From: Prochlorococcus sp. AG-388-A01
GTDB lineage: Bacteria > Cyanobacteriota > Cyanobacteriia > PCC-6307 > Cyanobiaceae
Length of the DNA: 64,000 nt
Assembly (NCBI GenBank): GCA_003279945.1
Contig: QCGK01000001.1
Coordinates: 302,211-366,210, forward strand
Reading direction: 5' to 3'
The notes under the pieces were generated by a model. It saw nothing but the letters and a program-made list of their open reading frames with translations. It did not search any database and was not told where the DNA came from. Positions 47,190-57,116 of this stretch are shown here, piece by piece. Every line of letters starts with the position of its first letter. The first letter of the stretch is position 1. The translations under genes were made by a program, and so were the position numbers.

Positions 47190-47387
47190 TTAAGTTCCTG
47201 GCTCTTCAACATTTCCACCTAATTCAACAATCTTTTTTCTAAGTTTTATTGATTTTTTCTCATCCCCATTAGTTTGAGCTATTGCAAGAGCAAACTCTAA
47301 TTTTTCGAGCTGATGACCACCCTCAAAAAAAGATAATTTCTTCTTTATAGGGCTTTTATTAGCTTTGTATGAAATTTGTAAAGACAT
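47190..47387 (-). CDS. Small hypothetical protein (65 aa)
   Basis: Basic soluble protein of 65 residues with a helical middle (LEKLEFALAIAQTNGDEKKSIKLRKKIVELGG). No known domain. It lies 2 bases from the end of the aminotransferase on the opposite strand. The clean frame and start near a 130-base gap favour a real small gene. Confidence 0.65.
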   Translation of the reverse strand: MSLQISYKANKSPIKKKLSFFEGGHQLEKLEFALAIAQTNGDEKKSIKLRKKIVELGGNVEEPGT

Positions 47388-47519
47388 AAAAATTCACGCT
47401 TTATAAATATTATGCCAATAAAAGGGGACATTATGAGAGAAAAACAAAAATATAATTTGACTATAAAACCAAGCAAAAAATATTTTTTCTAATATTATGT
47501 CCAAACATCTTTAAAATTT

Positions 47520-48032
47520 ATGCCAAACATAAATCTAATCTATTATTTAATCGCTGGTAGTATTTTTGGAGCTTTGGCTCTAAAAACTGGTATCCCTGCA
47601 GCTCCTCTTGCAGGCGCTTTAATAGGCGCAAGCATACTAAGCATCAGCGGCAAAGTGGACATAGCAGAGTGGCCAATTGGCACAAGAACAATATTAGAAA
47701 TTGGAATTGGGACAGTTATTGGTACTTCGTTAACTAAAGACTCTTTAGTCGACCTGCAAACTCTATGGAGACCTGCTATCTTAATAACTTTTACTCTAGT
47801 AATTACAGGATTAGCAATTGGATTATGGACAAGCAGATTACTTAATATAGATGTGATTACAACAATTCTTGGAGCTGCGCCAGGAGGTATTAGCGGTATG
47901 AGTCTGGTTGGTTCAGAATATGGAGTAGGAGCTGCAGTAGCAACCTTACATGCAGTAAGATTAATTACTGTGCTTCTAATTCTTCCTTTAGTTGTGAAAT
48001 TCTTGAATTTGTTCGGAATAATAAAATCTTAA
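47520..48032 (+). CDS. AbrB-type (Gly-rich) membrane protein
   Basis: Membrane protein of 170 residues with about five helices. It carries the repeat signature of the AbrB/ammonia-monooxygenase-related family: ALKTGIPAAPLAGALIGASI near the start and ILGAAPGGISGMSLVGSEYGVGAAVATLHAVRL near the end. Full family members have two such units (about 350 residues), so this is a one-unit form. Function unsettled; not a DNA-binding AbrB. Confidence 0.88.
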   Translation: MPNINLIYYLIAGSIFGALALKTGIPAAPLAGALIGASILSISGKVDIAEWPIGTRTILEIGIGTVIGTSLTKDSLVDLQTLWRPAILITFTLVITGLAIGLWTSRLLNIDVITTILGAAPGGISGMSLVGSEYGVGAAVATLHAVRLITVLLILPLVVKFLNLFGIIKS

Positions 48033-48088
48033 ATTTCTATAGACATATCGCTAATAAAAGATATTTTTAAATAAAAGAAAAAAGTTTA

Positions 48089-48541
48089 ATGCAAAGAGCT
48101 AAGCAGAAAAAACTAATATTATTATCGATAGGAATATACACTCCTATAGCTCTTTTTACATCAAATGCAAAGGCAAGTTCATTTGGGGCAGAAATTTTTT
48201 GTACTATGAGGGATGGTGGTAATGATCATGAAAGTAGCTGGGATGCGGCATACAGTTATATAAAAAAACAAAAGGGAGGATTGTTCAAAGTTTCACCAAA
48301 AAATGCAGCAGCGCAAATTACTGAAACAGTTATAAGAGAAAGAGAAAAATTTAAATATTGTGTTGAATACTTAGATAATCTTCATCCAAATAGGAAACTT
48401 ATAAGAGATTTGAAAAAAGAAGAAGAAAGAAAAGAAAAAGAAGCAAAAGATAAAGAAATCAAAATGAAAAGATTAGAAAAAGAATTAGAAGAAACTAGTG
48501 AAGAATTAAGTGAAGATACCTTTGAAAGATATAGTTATTAA
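48089..48541 (+). CDS. Hypothetical secreted protein with coiled-coil tail
   Basis: Protein of 150 residues. Residues 1-31 look like a Sec signal peptide ending NAKASS. The mature part has two Cys (IFCTMRDGG and KYCVEYL) spaced to allow a disulfide, and a Glu/Lys-rich coiled coil (about 110-145). No family recognised. Same strand as the preceding membrane protein with a 56-base gap. Confidence 0.75.
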   Translation: MQRAKQKKLILLSIGIYTPIALFTSNAKASSFGAEIFCTMRDGGNDHESSWDAAYSYIKKQKGGLFKVSPKNAAAQITETVIREREKFKYCVEYLDNLHPNRKLIRDLKKEEERKEKEAKDKEIKMKRLEKELEETSEELSEDTFERYSY

Positions 48542-48665
48542 TTAATAAAGGTCTCAAAAAAAATTAATATTTTTGGATAGAAGATTTGAAAATTTTAATT
48601 TGTATCTATTAACACAAAATTATATTTATACTAGCTATTTTAGACTAAAAAATAATAAATAAACA

Positions 48666-48694
48666 TTGACTTTTGATGTATTCAAGCCATTATT
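48666..48694 (+). promoter_or_regulatory. Possible promoter of the HNH gene
   Basis: TTGACT at 48666-48671, a 17-base spacer, then ATTATT at 48689-48694. The spacing is canonical and the -35 is good; the -10 is weak. It lies about 20 bases before the HNH start codon. Confidence 0.35.
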
Positions 48695-48714
48695 CAATTA
48701 ACTAAATGATCTGA

Positions 48715-49113
48715 ATGCATATTAATGATGCGGTGTTTTTAGAGGATTTGTGCCCTAAGTTCAGATTAAGACAATGGCGAAAATCTATTCATAGATTTAC
48801 AGGAAAAAGTTGTATATATTGCGGAAAACCCTCTGAATCCATTGATCATGTATTACCGCGTAGCCAAGGCGGCTTAACTAAAACAGAAAACTGCGTGCCT
48901 GCATGTCTTTCTTGTAATGGGGATAAATCAGATGAAAATGCTTTGTATTGGTATAGGAAACAAAAATTTTATGACCCTCGAAGAGCAATGGCCATAAGAG
49001 CATGGTTAGAAGGAGATTTGAGATTAGCTATAAGATTACTGCAATGGGCTAACCCTAAATTTAGGTTAAATCAAAATTACGAAAAAGATGAAACAAAATA
49101 TAAAGCAGCTTGA
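48715..49113 (+). CDS. HNH endonuclease domain protein
   Basis: Protein of 132 residues. The HNH core is CIYCGKPSESIDHVLPRSQGG...NCVPACLSCNGDKSD, with two CxxC pairs for structural zinc and the DH and N catalytic residues, close to the McrA/HNH_5 type. The C-terminal part (RRAMAIRAWLEGDLRLAIRLLQW) is a helical region of unknown role. No intron, prophage or restriction genes adjoin it. I cannot assign a biological substrate. Confidence 0.88.
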   Translation: MHINDAVFLEDLCPKFRLRQWRKSIHRFTGKSCIYCGKPSESIDHVLPRSQGGLTKTENCVPACLSCNGDKSDENALYWYRKQKFYDPRRAMAIRAWLEGDLRLAIRLLQWANPKFRLNQNYEKDETKYKAA

Positions 49114-49344
49114 CTACCAAACATTACATATTTTTCTAGAATAATAACTCTCACATATATTTCCCAATTCTCTTGGCGATTCTGGGAATATTAAAATTGT
49201 CGAAAATGAAATGAGAATGACAAATAATTTTTGGTAGAATTGAAAATTAACTAAACTGATTTCTTTATCTATCAAAAGACTATAGCTTTTGCTTACGGTA
49301 TAAGTTTTTGATTTCAAATCAGGTTTAACAGCTGTCTTCATCAT
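49114..49344 (-). CDS. Small membrane protein (76 aa)
   Basis: A polar N-terminal part (to about 30) followed by one hydrophobic helix (FYQKLFVILISFSTILIF), then SPRELGNICESYYSRKICNVW with two Cys. The C-terminal segment looks like ordinary folded protein, so I think it is real. Convergent with HNH and divergent from the epimerase. No family recognised. Confidence 0.55.
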   Translation of the reverse strand: MMKTAVKPDLKSKTYTVSKSYSLLIDKEISLVNFQFYQKLFVILISFSTILIFPESPRELGNICESYYSRKICNVW

Positions 49345-49376
49345 TAATTAATACATATGTACTACTTTAGCGAATC

Positions 49377-50255
49377 ATGAAGAATTCCGCAAGGTCACTA
49401 AATAATAAAAATAAATTTTTAATCTTGGGATGTGGTTTCAGTGGCAGTTTCTTTGCAAAAACCATAAGGAAATTAGGTTTTACTGCTTTAACAAGTTCAA
49501 GATCTGAAAAAAAAGATCCAAATAATTTCGTATTTGACAGTGAAAACGGTATAGTCCCTAATGAAAATATTTTTGATGGAGTTACACATATTCTTAGTTG
49601 CATTCCTCCCGACAAAAATGGAAAAGATCCAGTATTAAGAAGTCTTAAAAATAAGCTAAAAAGTTTATCCCTTGAATGGATTGGCTATTTATCTACAACA
49701 GGGGTTTATGGAAACACCAAGGGTGATTGGGTTTCTGAAATTGATCAACCAAACCCTTTCCAAATAAGAAGTCATAAAAGGTTAAATTGTGAAAAAGAAT
49801 GGATTGAATCTGGTTTACCTGTACAAATTTTCAGGTTACCTGGTATTTATGGACCTGGAAGATCGACTTTTGAAGCAATAAAAAATAAAAAAATTCGAGT
49901 TATCTCTAAAGAAAATCAAGTATTTTCAAGAATTCATGTTGCTGATATTACAAATGCAATTATATATTTATTACAAAATAAAAATTCCTTAAAGTTTCAC
50001 CAAATTATTAATATTGCAGACGATAAGCCCTGTTCACAAATAGAGGTTATTCAATATTGCTACGATTTACTTGGTTTAAAAATGCCAGAGCCAATATTAT
50101 TTGAGGAAGCAAAACAAGAATTATCACCTATTGCTCAATCTTTTTGGATGGAAAATAGAAGAGTTTCTAATAAACTTTTATGCGAAACACTTGGATATAA
50201 ACTAATTTATAAAAACTATAAAATAGGCTTAAAAAATTGCTATCAGAATAGTTAA
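49377..50255 (+). CDS. NAD(P)-dependent epimerase/dehydratase-like (YeeZ type)
   Basis: Extended SDR-type Rossmann protein of 292 residues. The dinucleotide-binding motif ILGCGFSGSFFA is near residue 16; STTGVYGNTKGDWVSE supplies the Ser/Thr-Tyr region, though the Lys of YxxxK is not obvious. FRLPGIYGPGRS and IHVADITNAI complete the SDR pattern. The substrate is unknown. pdxA follows 22 bases later. Confidence 0.85.
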   Translation: MKNSARSLNNKNKFLILGCGFSGSFFAKTIRKLGFTALTSSRSEKKDPNNFVFDSENGIVPNENIFDGVTHILSCIPPDKNGKDPVLRSLKNKLKSLSLEWIGYLSTTGVYGNTKGDWVSEIDQPNPFQIRSHKRLNCEKEWIESGLPVQIFRLPGIYGPGRSTFEAIKNKKIRVISKENQVFSRIHVADITNAIIYLLQNKNSLKFHQIINIADDKPCSQIEVIQYCYDLLGLKMPEPILFEEAKQELSPIAQSFWMENRRVSNKLLCETLGYKLIYKNYKIGLKNCYQNS

Positions 50256-50277
50256 AAAATAAATTTAAAAACTTTTT

Positions 50278-51312
50278 ATGAATTTTCAGAATACAAATAA
50301 AAAATTGAAGGTAATTTTAAGCGTCGGAGATGAGTCAGGTATTGGGCCCGAAATAATATTAAAAGCTCTTTGTTCTGATGAAATACCTAAAAATATTGAC
50401 TTTATTTTAGTTGGATCAAAAAAAAATCTACAAAATACATATAGTCATCTTAAATCTTTAGGATTAAAAAACCTCGCGAATCCAAAAAATTTAAAGATAC
50501 ATGATCTAGATATTTCCTTATCAGATAATGAATCTAAATCAAGTTATGGTAATTCAAGTTTCTATTATTTAACAAAAGCAATTGAAATTGTAAAACAATA
50601 TCCTAATTCAGCACTTGTAACTGGACCAATTTGCAAAAAATCATGGTCACTAGCAGGCCATCACTTCTCTGGTCAAACTGAAGTATTAGCAAAATCTTGT
50701 GGAGTAAAAAATTTTGGAATGTTATTCACAGCAAAATCACCAATTACAGGTTGGAGATTTAATACTTTATTAGCTACAACCCACATAGCTCTTTGTGAGG
50801 TCCCTAAAAAATTAACTACAGAATTAATCCATTCCAAACTAGATCTTTTCAAAGATTTTTGTAGTACATATATTAATAAACCTACCTTAAAAGTAGCAGG
50901 ATTAAACCCTCATGCTGGCGAAGAAGGCATTTTGGGTAATGAAGAAAAAGATTGGCTAAATGATGCATTGGTTGCTTGGAATGAGAAGAATAGAGATATT
51001 AAATTATTAGGCCCTTTATCACCAGATAGTTGCTGGAATTCTTCTGTAAAAGCTTGGAGTAACAAAGATGCTGAAAAGCATGATGGCATTCTTGCTATGT
51101 ATCATGATCAAGGTTTAATACCCATGAAAGTAATAGCTCTTAATTACTCAGTAAATACAACAGTAGGTTTACCTTTTATAAGAACATCTCCAGATCATGG
51201 AACTGGATTTGATATTGCTGGCAAAGGAGTAGCTCAATCACAAAGCATGATTGAGGCTATAAAGGCAGCTATAGAGATGACTAACAATTCAAGACTGCTT
51301 AACACGCATTAA
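50278..51312 (+). CDS. pdxA: 4-hydroxythreonine-4-phosphate dehydrogenase
   Basis: NAD enzyme of pyridoxal phosphate synthesis in the DXP-dependent route. The conserved VGDESGIGPEIILKAL start, VTGPICKKSWSLAGHHFSGQTE and AMYHDQGLIPMKVIAL (metal His) are all present; GLPFIRTSPDHGTGFDIAGKG closes the active site. 344 residues. It overlaps the 3' end of the convergent accB by 24 bases. Confidence 0.95.
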   Translation: MNFQNTNKKLKVILSVGDESGIGPEIILKALCSDEIPKNIDFILVGSKKNLQNTYSHLKSLGLKNLANPKNLKIHDLDISLSDNESKSSYGNSSFYYLTKAIEIVKQYPNSALVTGPICKKSWSLAGHHFSGQTEVLAKSCGVKNFGMLFTAKSPITGWRFNTLLATTHIALCEVPKKLTTELIHSKLDLFKDFCSTYINKPTLKVAGLNPHAGEEGILGNEEKDWLNDALVAWNEKNRDIKLLGPLSPDSCWNSSVKAWSNKDAEKHDGILAMYHDQGLIPMKVIALNYSVNTTVGLPFIRTSPDHGTGFDIAGKGVAQSQSMIEAIKAAIEMTNNSRLLNTH

Positions 51313-51795
51313 AACTTGACCAAATTCAACTGGAGTTGCATTTTCAACGAGAATCTCTACTATTTCAGCATTAAATTCAGATTCAATTTCATTCATTAAC
51401 TTCATAGCTTCCAAAATACAAATAGTTTGGCCGACTTTAACGTTGTTACCTACTTCGACAAATGGCTCCTCATCAGGCGCTGCAGCCCTATAAAATGTTC
51501 CAACCATTGGAGAGGTAATATCAGTGAGGTCAGAGCGTCCAGGAGGTGCCACCTGAGGGGCTTCAGGCTCGGTAACAACTTGAATATTATCATTAATGGA
51601 TTTTTTATTAGCAATTGTTTTACTTTCAAATGAAGTATTGGAATTTAAATTATTGATAACTTGATTTTGATCCAATAAATTCCTTTTTATTTCAAGTTTA
51701 AAATCTTCTCCCTCTAGAGAGAATTCTTGAATATCGCTACTAGAGATTTTCTCTATTAGACGATTTAAGTCTTCATGATCTAATTTCATAGCCAT
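51289..51795 (-). CDS. accB: Acetyl-CoA carboxylase biotin carboxyl carrier protein
   Basis: Carries the biotin carboxylated by AccC. The C-terminal biotinyl domain has K132 in CILEAMKLMNE, the biotinylation site, and the N-terminal helix starts MKLDHEDLNRLIEKI. A Pro/Asn-rich linker joins the two. Length 168 is normal. It shares one base with the end of efp, a common cyanobacterial order (efp-accB). Confidence 0.96.
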   Translation of the reverse strand: MAMKLDHEDLNRLIEKISSSDIQEFSLEGEDFKLEIKRNLLDQNQVINNLNSNTSFESKTIANKKSINDNIQVVTEPEAPQVAPPGRSDLTDITSPMVGTFYRAAAPDEEPFVEVGNNVKVGQTICILEAMKLMNEIESEFNAEIVEILVENATPVEFGQVLMRVKQS

Positions 51796-52355
51796 TAATT
51801 TTCACGTCCTAGATAACTGTCGTTACGAGTATCAACTTTAATCATTTCTCCCACAGAAATGAATAAAGGCACCATAACTTGAGCACCTGTTTCTAGAATA
51901 GCTGGTTTGGTGCCCCCACTAGCAGTATCACCTTTAACTCCAGGATCAGTCTCTGTAACTTTCAAAGTAATAGAGATTGGAAGTTCAACTTCTAAAACTT
52001 TACCATTATGGAAAATTACATTGACCTCCATTCCCTCTTTCAAATACTTTGCGCCTTTACCGATTTGTTCAGAGGAAAGTCTTGTCTCTTCAAAACTTGT
52101 CATATCCATGAAAACATAATCTCCAGACTCCACATAAGTATGTTGCAGGTTAGACTTCTCAAGGATAGCCTGCTGTACTGATTCTCCGGCTCGAAAAGTT
52201 TTTTCAACTACGTTGCCGTTTTGAACTGATTTTAATTTTGTTCTCACAAAAGCAGAACCCTTACCAGGCTTGACATGTAGAAATTCTACAACACGCCAAA
52301 CTTGTCCATCCAATTCGATGGTAGTACCTGTGCGAAAATCGTTACTGGAGATCAT
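51795..52355 (-). CDS. efp: Elongation factor P
   Basis: Relieves ribosome stalling at polyproline. The N-terminal KOW-like domain has [19 protein letters not shown], where the tip Lys region of the family sits; two OB-fold domains follow, ending [15 protein letters not shown]. 186 residues. Operon with accB; divergent from the cyclophilin gene over only 43 bases, so promoters must overlap. Confidence 0.97.
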   Translation of the reverse strand: MISSNDFRTGTTIELDGQVWRVVEFLHVKPGKGSAFVRTKLKSVQNGNVVEKTFRAGESVQQAILEKSNLQHTYVESGDYVFMDMTSFEETRLSSEQIGKGAKYLKEGMEVNVIFHNGKVLEVELPISITLKVTETDPGVKGDTASGGTKPAILETGAQVMVPLFISVGEMIKVDTRNDSYLGREN

Positions 52356-52398
52356 TCCTGTATTCCATCCCCAAGGATCATAAACCTGTAAGAGTGCT

Positions 52399-53490
52399 AT
52401 GCAAAAATTCTTTTCAAATCAGAACAAACTTTTCTTAATCCTATCAATCGTAATTTTACAGATTTTTCTCTATAAACCGGTTCAAGTTTTAGCTGATTTA
52501 CCTACAGGAAATGCGGTAAAAGACCCTAACGCAATCCTCAGAAACGCACTCCCTATCAAGCAAGTTGAGTTACAAGAAATTCAACACAAATTAGAGGAAA
52601 CTAGTGATCTAGTGAGAGGAGGAAGATGGCCTGCTCTTTCAAAAACTGTTACAAAATGTCAATCTTTACTAAAAAAATATCAAAGTCTAATCATTCAAGA
52701 ATTACCAAATAATAAACAGAAAATTGCTGAAAAAACATTTTTAGAGCTCAAAGAAAATTTTAATAGCCTTCAAGATCATGCCAAAGCAAGGGATAAGTAC
52801 TCATTTATAACAACCAGAAAAGAGGCTTTAGATAAGATAGGAGGATTAGAAGAGTACTTTCTACCAAATCAATTTCCTTATTCTATCCCAGAAGAATTTG
52901 ATAATTTACCAAGATTACTAGGCAGGGCAAAAGTAAATATAAAAACCTCCAAGGGAGATATGAAAGCCATTGTAGATGGATTTAACGCGCCCCTTACAGC
53001 AGGAGCATTTATAGATTTATCTTCAAAAAAATTCTATAAAGATTTACCCATTAACCGAGCAGAAGAATTTTTTGTTCTACAAACAGGTGATCCAAATGGT
53101 GATGAAATTGGTTATTTAGATCCTGAAACAGGTGAAGAACGCCATGTTCCTCTAGAGATAAGAATTCCTAATGAAAAGGATACTTTTTATAATCAAACTT
53201 TTGAAGACTTGGGCTTTTATACAGAGACACCAACATTACCTTTTGCAACTCTTGGAACTCTAGGGTGGTCACACTCAAATACTTCAGTTGATGATGGCTC
53301 ATCTCAATTTTTCTTCTTTTTATATGAAGCAGAATTGAATCCAGCAGGTCGCAATTTAATAGATGGAAGAAATGCTGCCTTTGGGTATGTTATTGATGGT
53401 TTTGATGTGTTAGAAGAACTTACCAAAGATGACATTATTATCTCAATTGATGTTTTAGAAGGAATTGAAAACCTCAAATTAAATGCGTAA
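52399..53490 (+). CDS. Lumenal/periplasmic cyclophilin-type peptidyl-prolyl isomerase
   Basis: Protein of 363 residues. A signal peptide covers about 1-32 (hydrophobic core, cut near VLA). A helical region (about 40-170) resembles the PsbQ-like part of the plant TLP40/CYP38 type, and the cyclophilin domain follows ([17 protein letters not shown], then [16 protein letters not shown]). By that homology it may help photosystem II assembly in the lumen. thiL begins inside its last codons (8-base overlap). Confidence 0.85.
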   Translation: MQKFFSNQNKLFLILSIVILQIFLYKPVQVLADLPTGNAVKDPNAILRNALPIKQVELQEIQHKLEETSDLVRGGRWPALSKTVTKCQSLLKKYQSLIIQELPNNKQKIAEKTFLELKENFNSLQDHAKARDKYSFITTRKEALDKIGGLEEYFLPNQFPYSIPEEFDNLPRLLGRAKVNIKTSKGDMKAIVDGFNAPLTAGAFIDLSSKKFYKDLPINRAEEFFVLQTGDPNGDEIGYLDPETGEERHVPLEIRIPNEKDTFYNQTFEDLGFYTETPTLPFATLGTLGWSHSNTSVDDGSSQFFFFLYEAELNPAGRNLIDGRNAAFGYVIDGFDVLEELTKDDIIISIDVLEGIENLKLNA

Positions 53491-54469
53491 AGAATTATTA
53501 GAAGACATAGGAGAAAAAGAATTAATAAATAGGCTTGGAAAATTTATGCCTAAAAATCAAATTTCAGATGATTGCGCTTTAGTAAGAACTAAAAATAATG
53601 ATTTGCTTGTTAATAATGATTCATTAGTAGAGAATGTTCATTTCAATGACATTACTATTTGTGCTCAAGACCTTGGATGGAAAGCAGTTGTCAGCAACAT
53701 CTCTGACTTATTATCCAGTGGCTGCCAAAAAACTATAGGGATTACAATAAGCCTAATTTTACCTGCTAAAACTGAGTGGATTTGGGTTGAAGAGTTATAT
53801 AAAGGAATCAATAAAGCTTTAAAAAATTATGGCGGGGTAATTCTTGGAGGAGATTGCTCAATAGGGAATGAAAAAATTATCTCAATTACAGCACTTGGTA
53901 TTCAAGGGAAACTTAAATTACGAAGAAATGCATGTAAGCCAGGGGAGATTATATTAACTACAGGAATTCATGGTCTTAGCAAACTAGGATTTATCTTACA
54001 AAGTAAAAATAATTTTGAAATAGATATTTCTCTCAATAAAAGATTAATAAATAAATCCATTGAACGATTTTGTCGACCAAAAGTTTACCCAGATTTTTTA
54101 AAAAATCTCCTTAAAACTCGTTCCAGTGAAAGAATTACAAGAGTAGGATGTACAGACAGTAGTGATGGTTTATTTCAAGCCCTGCATGATTTAGCAATCG
54201 CTAGCAACTGCAAAGCAATTATTAATTACGAGAAAATACCAAAAGACGAAAATTGGCCAAAAGGAGATAAATGGGATGAATATTATTTTTTTGGAGGAGA
54301 AGATTATGAATTAGTATTTTCATTGCCCAAAAAATGGGCAGAAAAATTGTCTAAATTAGATAAAAATATAAAAGCGATTGGTTTTTTTACCAAAGGTGAA
54401 CCATCAATAGAATTTAAAGACTATAAAAAAAATGAATTATTGAAGAATACGCCTTTCAAACATTTTTAA
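53483..54469 (+). CDS. thiL: Thiamine-monophosphate kinase
   Basis: Makes thiamine diphosphate from the monophosphate. The motifs DDCALV, NNDSLVENVHF, GWKAVVSNISDL and GGDCSIG of the PurM/ThiL fold are visible. DSSDGLFQALHDLA and FGGEDYELVFSL close the nucleotide site. 328 residues. Translationally coupled with the cyclophilin gene by an 8-base overlap. Confidence 0.94.
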   Translation: MRKELLEDIGEKELINRLGKFMPKNQISDDCALVRTKNNDLLVNNDSLVENVHFNDITICAQDLGWKAVVSNISDLLSSGCQKTIGITISLILPAKTEWIWVEELYKGINKALKNYGGVILGGDCSIGNEKIISITALGIQGKLKLRRNACKPGEIILTTGIHGLSKLGFILQSKNNFEIDISLNKRLINKSIERFCRPKVYPDFLKNLLKTRSSERITRVGCTDSSDGLFQALHDLAIASNCKAIINYEKIPKDENWPKGDKWDEYYFFGGEDYELVFSLPKKWAEKLSKLDKNIKAIGFFTKGEPSIEFKDYKKNELLKNTPFKHF

Positions 54470-55492
54470 TTATTCCCATTTCTTAGCCACAATCTCTGCT
54501 AAATCAACAACTCTCTGACTATAACCCCATTCATTGTCATACCATGCAAGGACCTTAACAAGGTTATCACCTATACACATTGTAAGATCACTATCTACAA
54601 TTGATGATTCGTTAGTCCCTGCGTAATCACTAGAGACTAATGGTTCATCTCCATACTTAATAACTCCCTTCATTGAACCTAAAGAAGCTTCTTTGAGAGC
54701 ACTGTTAACATCTTCGCTTGTGACAGATTTTGAAGATTCGAAAACAAAGTCAACCGCTGAAACGTTAGGGGTAGGAACTCTCATAGCAATGCCTGTCAAT
54801 TTGCCTTTCATCTCTGGGTAAACTAACGCTACAGCTTTAGCAGCACCTGTAGAAGTAGGAACAATATTGGTTGCTGCTGCTCTAGCCCTTCTTAGATCTC
54901 TATGACTATTATCGAGAATTCTTTGGTCGCCTGTATAACTATGTATTGTAGTCATCAAACCTTTATTTATCCCAAAAGTTTGATCTAAAACTTTAACTAC
55001 TGGAGCTAAGCAGTTTGTAGTACAACTAGCATTACTCAAAATATCGTAATCTTTATGGTTATAAGTATCAGCATTAACTCCAACTACATAAGTACCAACT
55101 CCAGCGCCTTTGCCTGGAGCAGTTAAAATAACTTTTTTTGCTCCTACCTCCAAGTGCTTACTTGCTCCAACGTCTGTATTGAAAACTCCAGTTGATTCAA
55201 TAACCAAGTCCACACCCCAATCTTTCCAAGGAAGATTCATTGGGTTTCTATCAGAGAAACACTTGATTGTCTTGTTATTAATTACAAAAGTGTCGTCCGT
55301 ATATTGAATATCAACACCATCGAGTTGACCAAGTACCGAATCGTATTTTAGAAGATGAGCATTTGTCTTTGGGTCTGAAGTAACATTAATACCTACTACT
55401 TCAATATTGGTGTAAGCACCTCTACTGAGCCAACAACGCATAAAGTTTCGACCAATTCTGCCAAACCCGTTAATTGCAACACGCAAAGTCAT
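54470..55492 (-). CDS. gap2: Glyceraldehyde-3-phosphate dehydrogenase, photosynthetic type
   Basis: Protein of 340 residues starting [24 protein letters not shown] with [20 protein letters not shown], the pattern of cyanobacterial Gap2 (GapA/B-like), which uses NADP(H) and works in the Calvin cycle. The active-site Cys is in SNASCTTNC and the catalytic His in IHSYTGDQ. No C-terminal CP12-like extension is present. Confidence 0.95.
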   Translation of the reverse strand: MTLRVAINGFGRIGRNFMRCWLSRGAYTNIEVVGINVTSDPKTNAHLLKYDSVLGQLDGVDIQYTDDTFVINNKTIKCFSDRNPMNLPWKDWGVDLVIESTGVFNTDVGASKHLEVGAKKVILTAPGKGAGVGTYVVGVNADTYNHKDYDILSNASCTTNCLAPVVKVLDQTFGINKGLMTTIHSYTGDQRILDNSHRDLRRARAAATNIVPTSTGAAKAVALVYPEMKGKLTGIAMRVPTPNVSAVDFVFESSKSVTSEDVNSALKEASLGSMKGVIKYGDEPLVSSDYAGTNESSIVDSDLTMCIGDNLVKVLAWYDNEWGYSQRVVDLAEIVAKKWE

Positions 55493-55685
55493 AACTAAAA
55501 ATTTCTAAATGATTAACCTAAGTTGCTGATCATACTGAATTTTGTGCAATAACGTAAGGTTTTTTTGATTTATTAAGCAAATAAGTCTAGTTTTGTATTA
55601 ATTCAAGAAAAAAAAACATTTTTTTTCAAGAAAAAATACCAAAATTTTGCTAACAAGTTATTTTTATTTAAGTAAAAGATCAACA

Positions 55686-57116
55686 TTGAATAAAGAATTA
55701 CTACTGAAAAGTCATTTTCATTTTATTGGAGTGGGGGGTATTGGAATGTCAGCAGTTGCAATGGGTTTGCTGAAAAAGGGATATTCCGTTTCAGGATCTG
55801 ATTTAGTTAAAAACAATGAAACTAATAAATTAAAGCATTTAGGCGCGATTATCTTTATTTCTCAAGTTCAACAAAATATTGATTTTGTAACTTCAAAATT
55901 TAACAACAAATTGATTAATTTTGTTGTAAGCTCAGCGATCAAGCCAGACAATGAAGAATTTTCGTACTGTAGAAAAAAAAATTTAATAATAAAACATCGT
56001 TCAGAGATCCTTGCAATGTTAATGCAATCCTACACTGCATTAGCTGTTGCAGGCAGCCATGGGAAAACATCAACAAGTACATTTCTCTCTACATTACTCG
56101 AGTTGTGTACGCATGATTCTTCTTCTATAACTGGAGGAATTATTCCTATTTACAATTCTAATTGTCATTTAGAAAATACAAAATTCTTAGTTGCTGAAGT
56201 TGATGAATCTGATGGGACAATAAATAAATATAAATCTGATATCGGCATAATCAATAATATTGATTATGATCATTGCGATCATTTCTCTAATTTAGGTGAA
56301 GTTATATCTTGTTTTAAAAATTTCGCTTCAAACTCAAAAAAATTATTACTTAATTTTGATTGTGAAGTCACGAAAAATAACTTTGATTCCAATACTAAGT
56401 GGTCAAACACTACAGCATGCAACGCTACTTATGCGTTAATACCTACTGAAATCAATGAAAATCATACAATTGGAAAATATTATGAAAATGGCAATTTCAT
56501 TAGTACATTAAGTATTCCAATTCCAGGGTTACACAACTTATCCAATATCACTGCTGCAATAGCAGCTTCAAGAATGATAGGTATAGATTTTATAGAAATT
56601 AAGAAAAATATTAAATACCTTAAACTACCAAAAAAAAGATTTGAATTTAGAGGCAAAATAGATGAAAGAAATTTATATGATGATTATGCTCATCACCCAA
56701 ATGAAATAAAAGCAACAATAAAACTAGGAAGATTATTTATTAAACAAAAACGTAATAATGAATTTCAAAAAAATAGATTAGTTGTTATATTTCAACCTCA
56801 CAGATATTCAAGAGTAAAGCAATTTGCGGAAGAATTTGCAGAAGAATTATCAAAGGCAGATGTTATCTACATAACTAGCATTTATGGAGCAGGTGAAGAA
56901 AACGAAGAAAAAATTAATTCGACAATTATCACTGATCTAATTTTTAAAAAAAACAAAAATGTTAGTTACATAAATAATTACAATGAAATTATAAAAAACT
57001 TTTTTCAATTAACCCAAAAAGGGGATTTAATTTTAAATATGGGAGCTGGTGATTGTCATAATTTCTGGTCAAAATTACATATGAAGAACAATTCAAATAC
57101 TTCAATTAATTTATGA
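55686..57116 (+). CDS. murC: UDP-N-acetylmuramate--L-alanine ligase
   Basis: Adds L-Ala to UDP-MurNAc. N-terminal FIGVGGIGMSAVAMGLL, ATP-binding GSHGKTSTS, VAEVDESDGT and DDYAHHPNEIKAT are all typical. I use TTG at 55686 (476 residues) because the conserved part starts right after it. A TTG at 55647 would add 13 residues. murB overlaps by 4 bases (ATGA), so the pair is coupled. Confidence 0.94.
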   Translation: MNKELLLKSHFHFIGVGGIGMSAVAMGLLKKGYSVSGSDLVKNNETNKLKHLGAIIFISQVQQNIDFVTSKFNNKLINFVVSSAIKPDNEEFSYCRKKNLIIKHRSEILAMLMQSYTALAVAGSHGKTSTSTFLSTLLELCTHDSSSITGGIIPIYNSNCHLENTKFLVAEVDESDGTINKYKSDIGIINNIDYDHCDHFSNLGEVISCFKNFASNSKKLLLNFDCEVTKNNFDSNTKWSNTTACNATYALIPTEINENHTIGKYYENGNFISTLSIPIPGLHNLSNITAAIAASRMIGIDFIEIKKNIKYLKLPKKRFEFRGKIDERNLYDDYAHHPNEIKATIKLGRLFIKQKRNNEFQKNRLVVIFQPHRYSRVKQFAEEFAEELSKADVIYITSIYGAGEENEEKINSTIITDLIFKKNKNVSYINNYNEIIKNFFQLTQKGDLILNMGAGDCHNFWSKLHMKNNSNTSINL

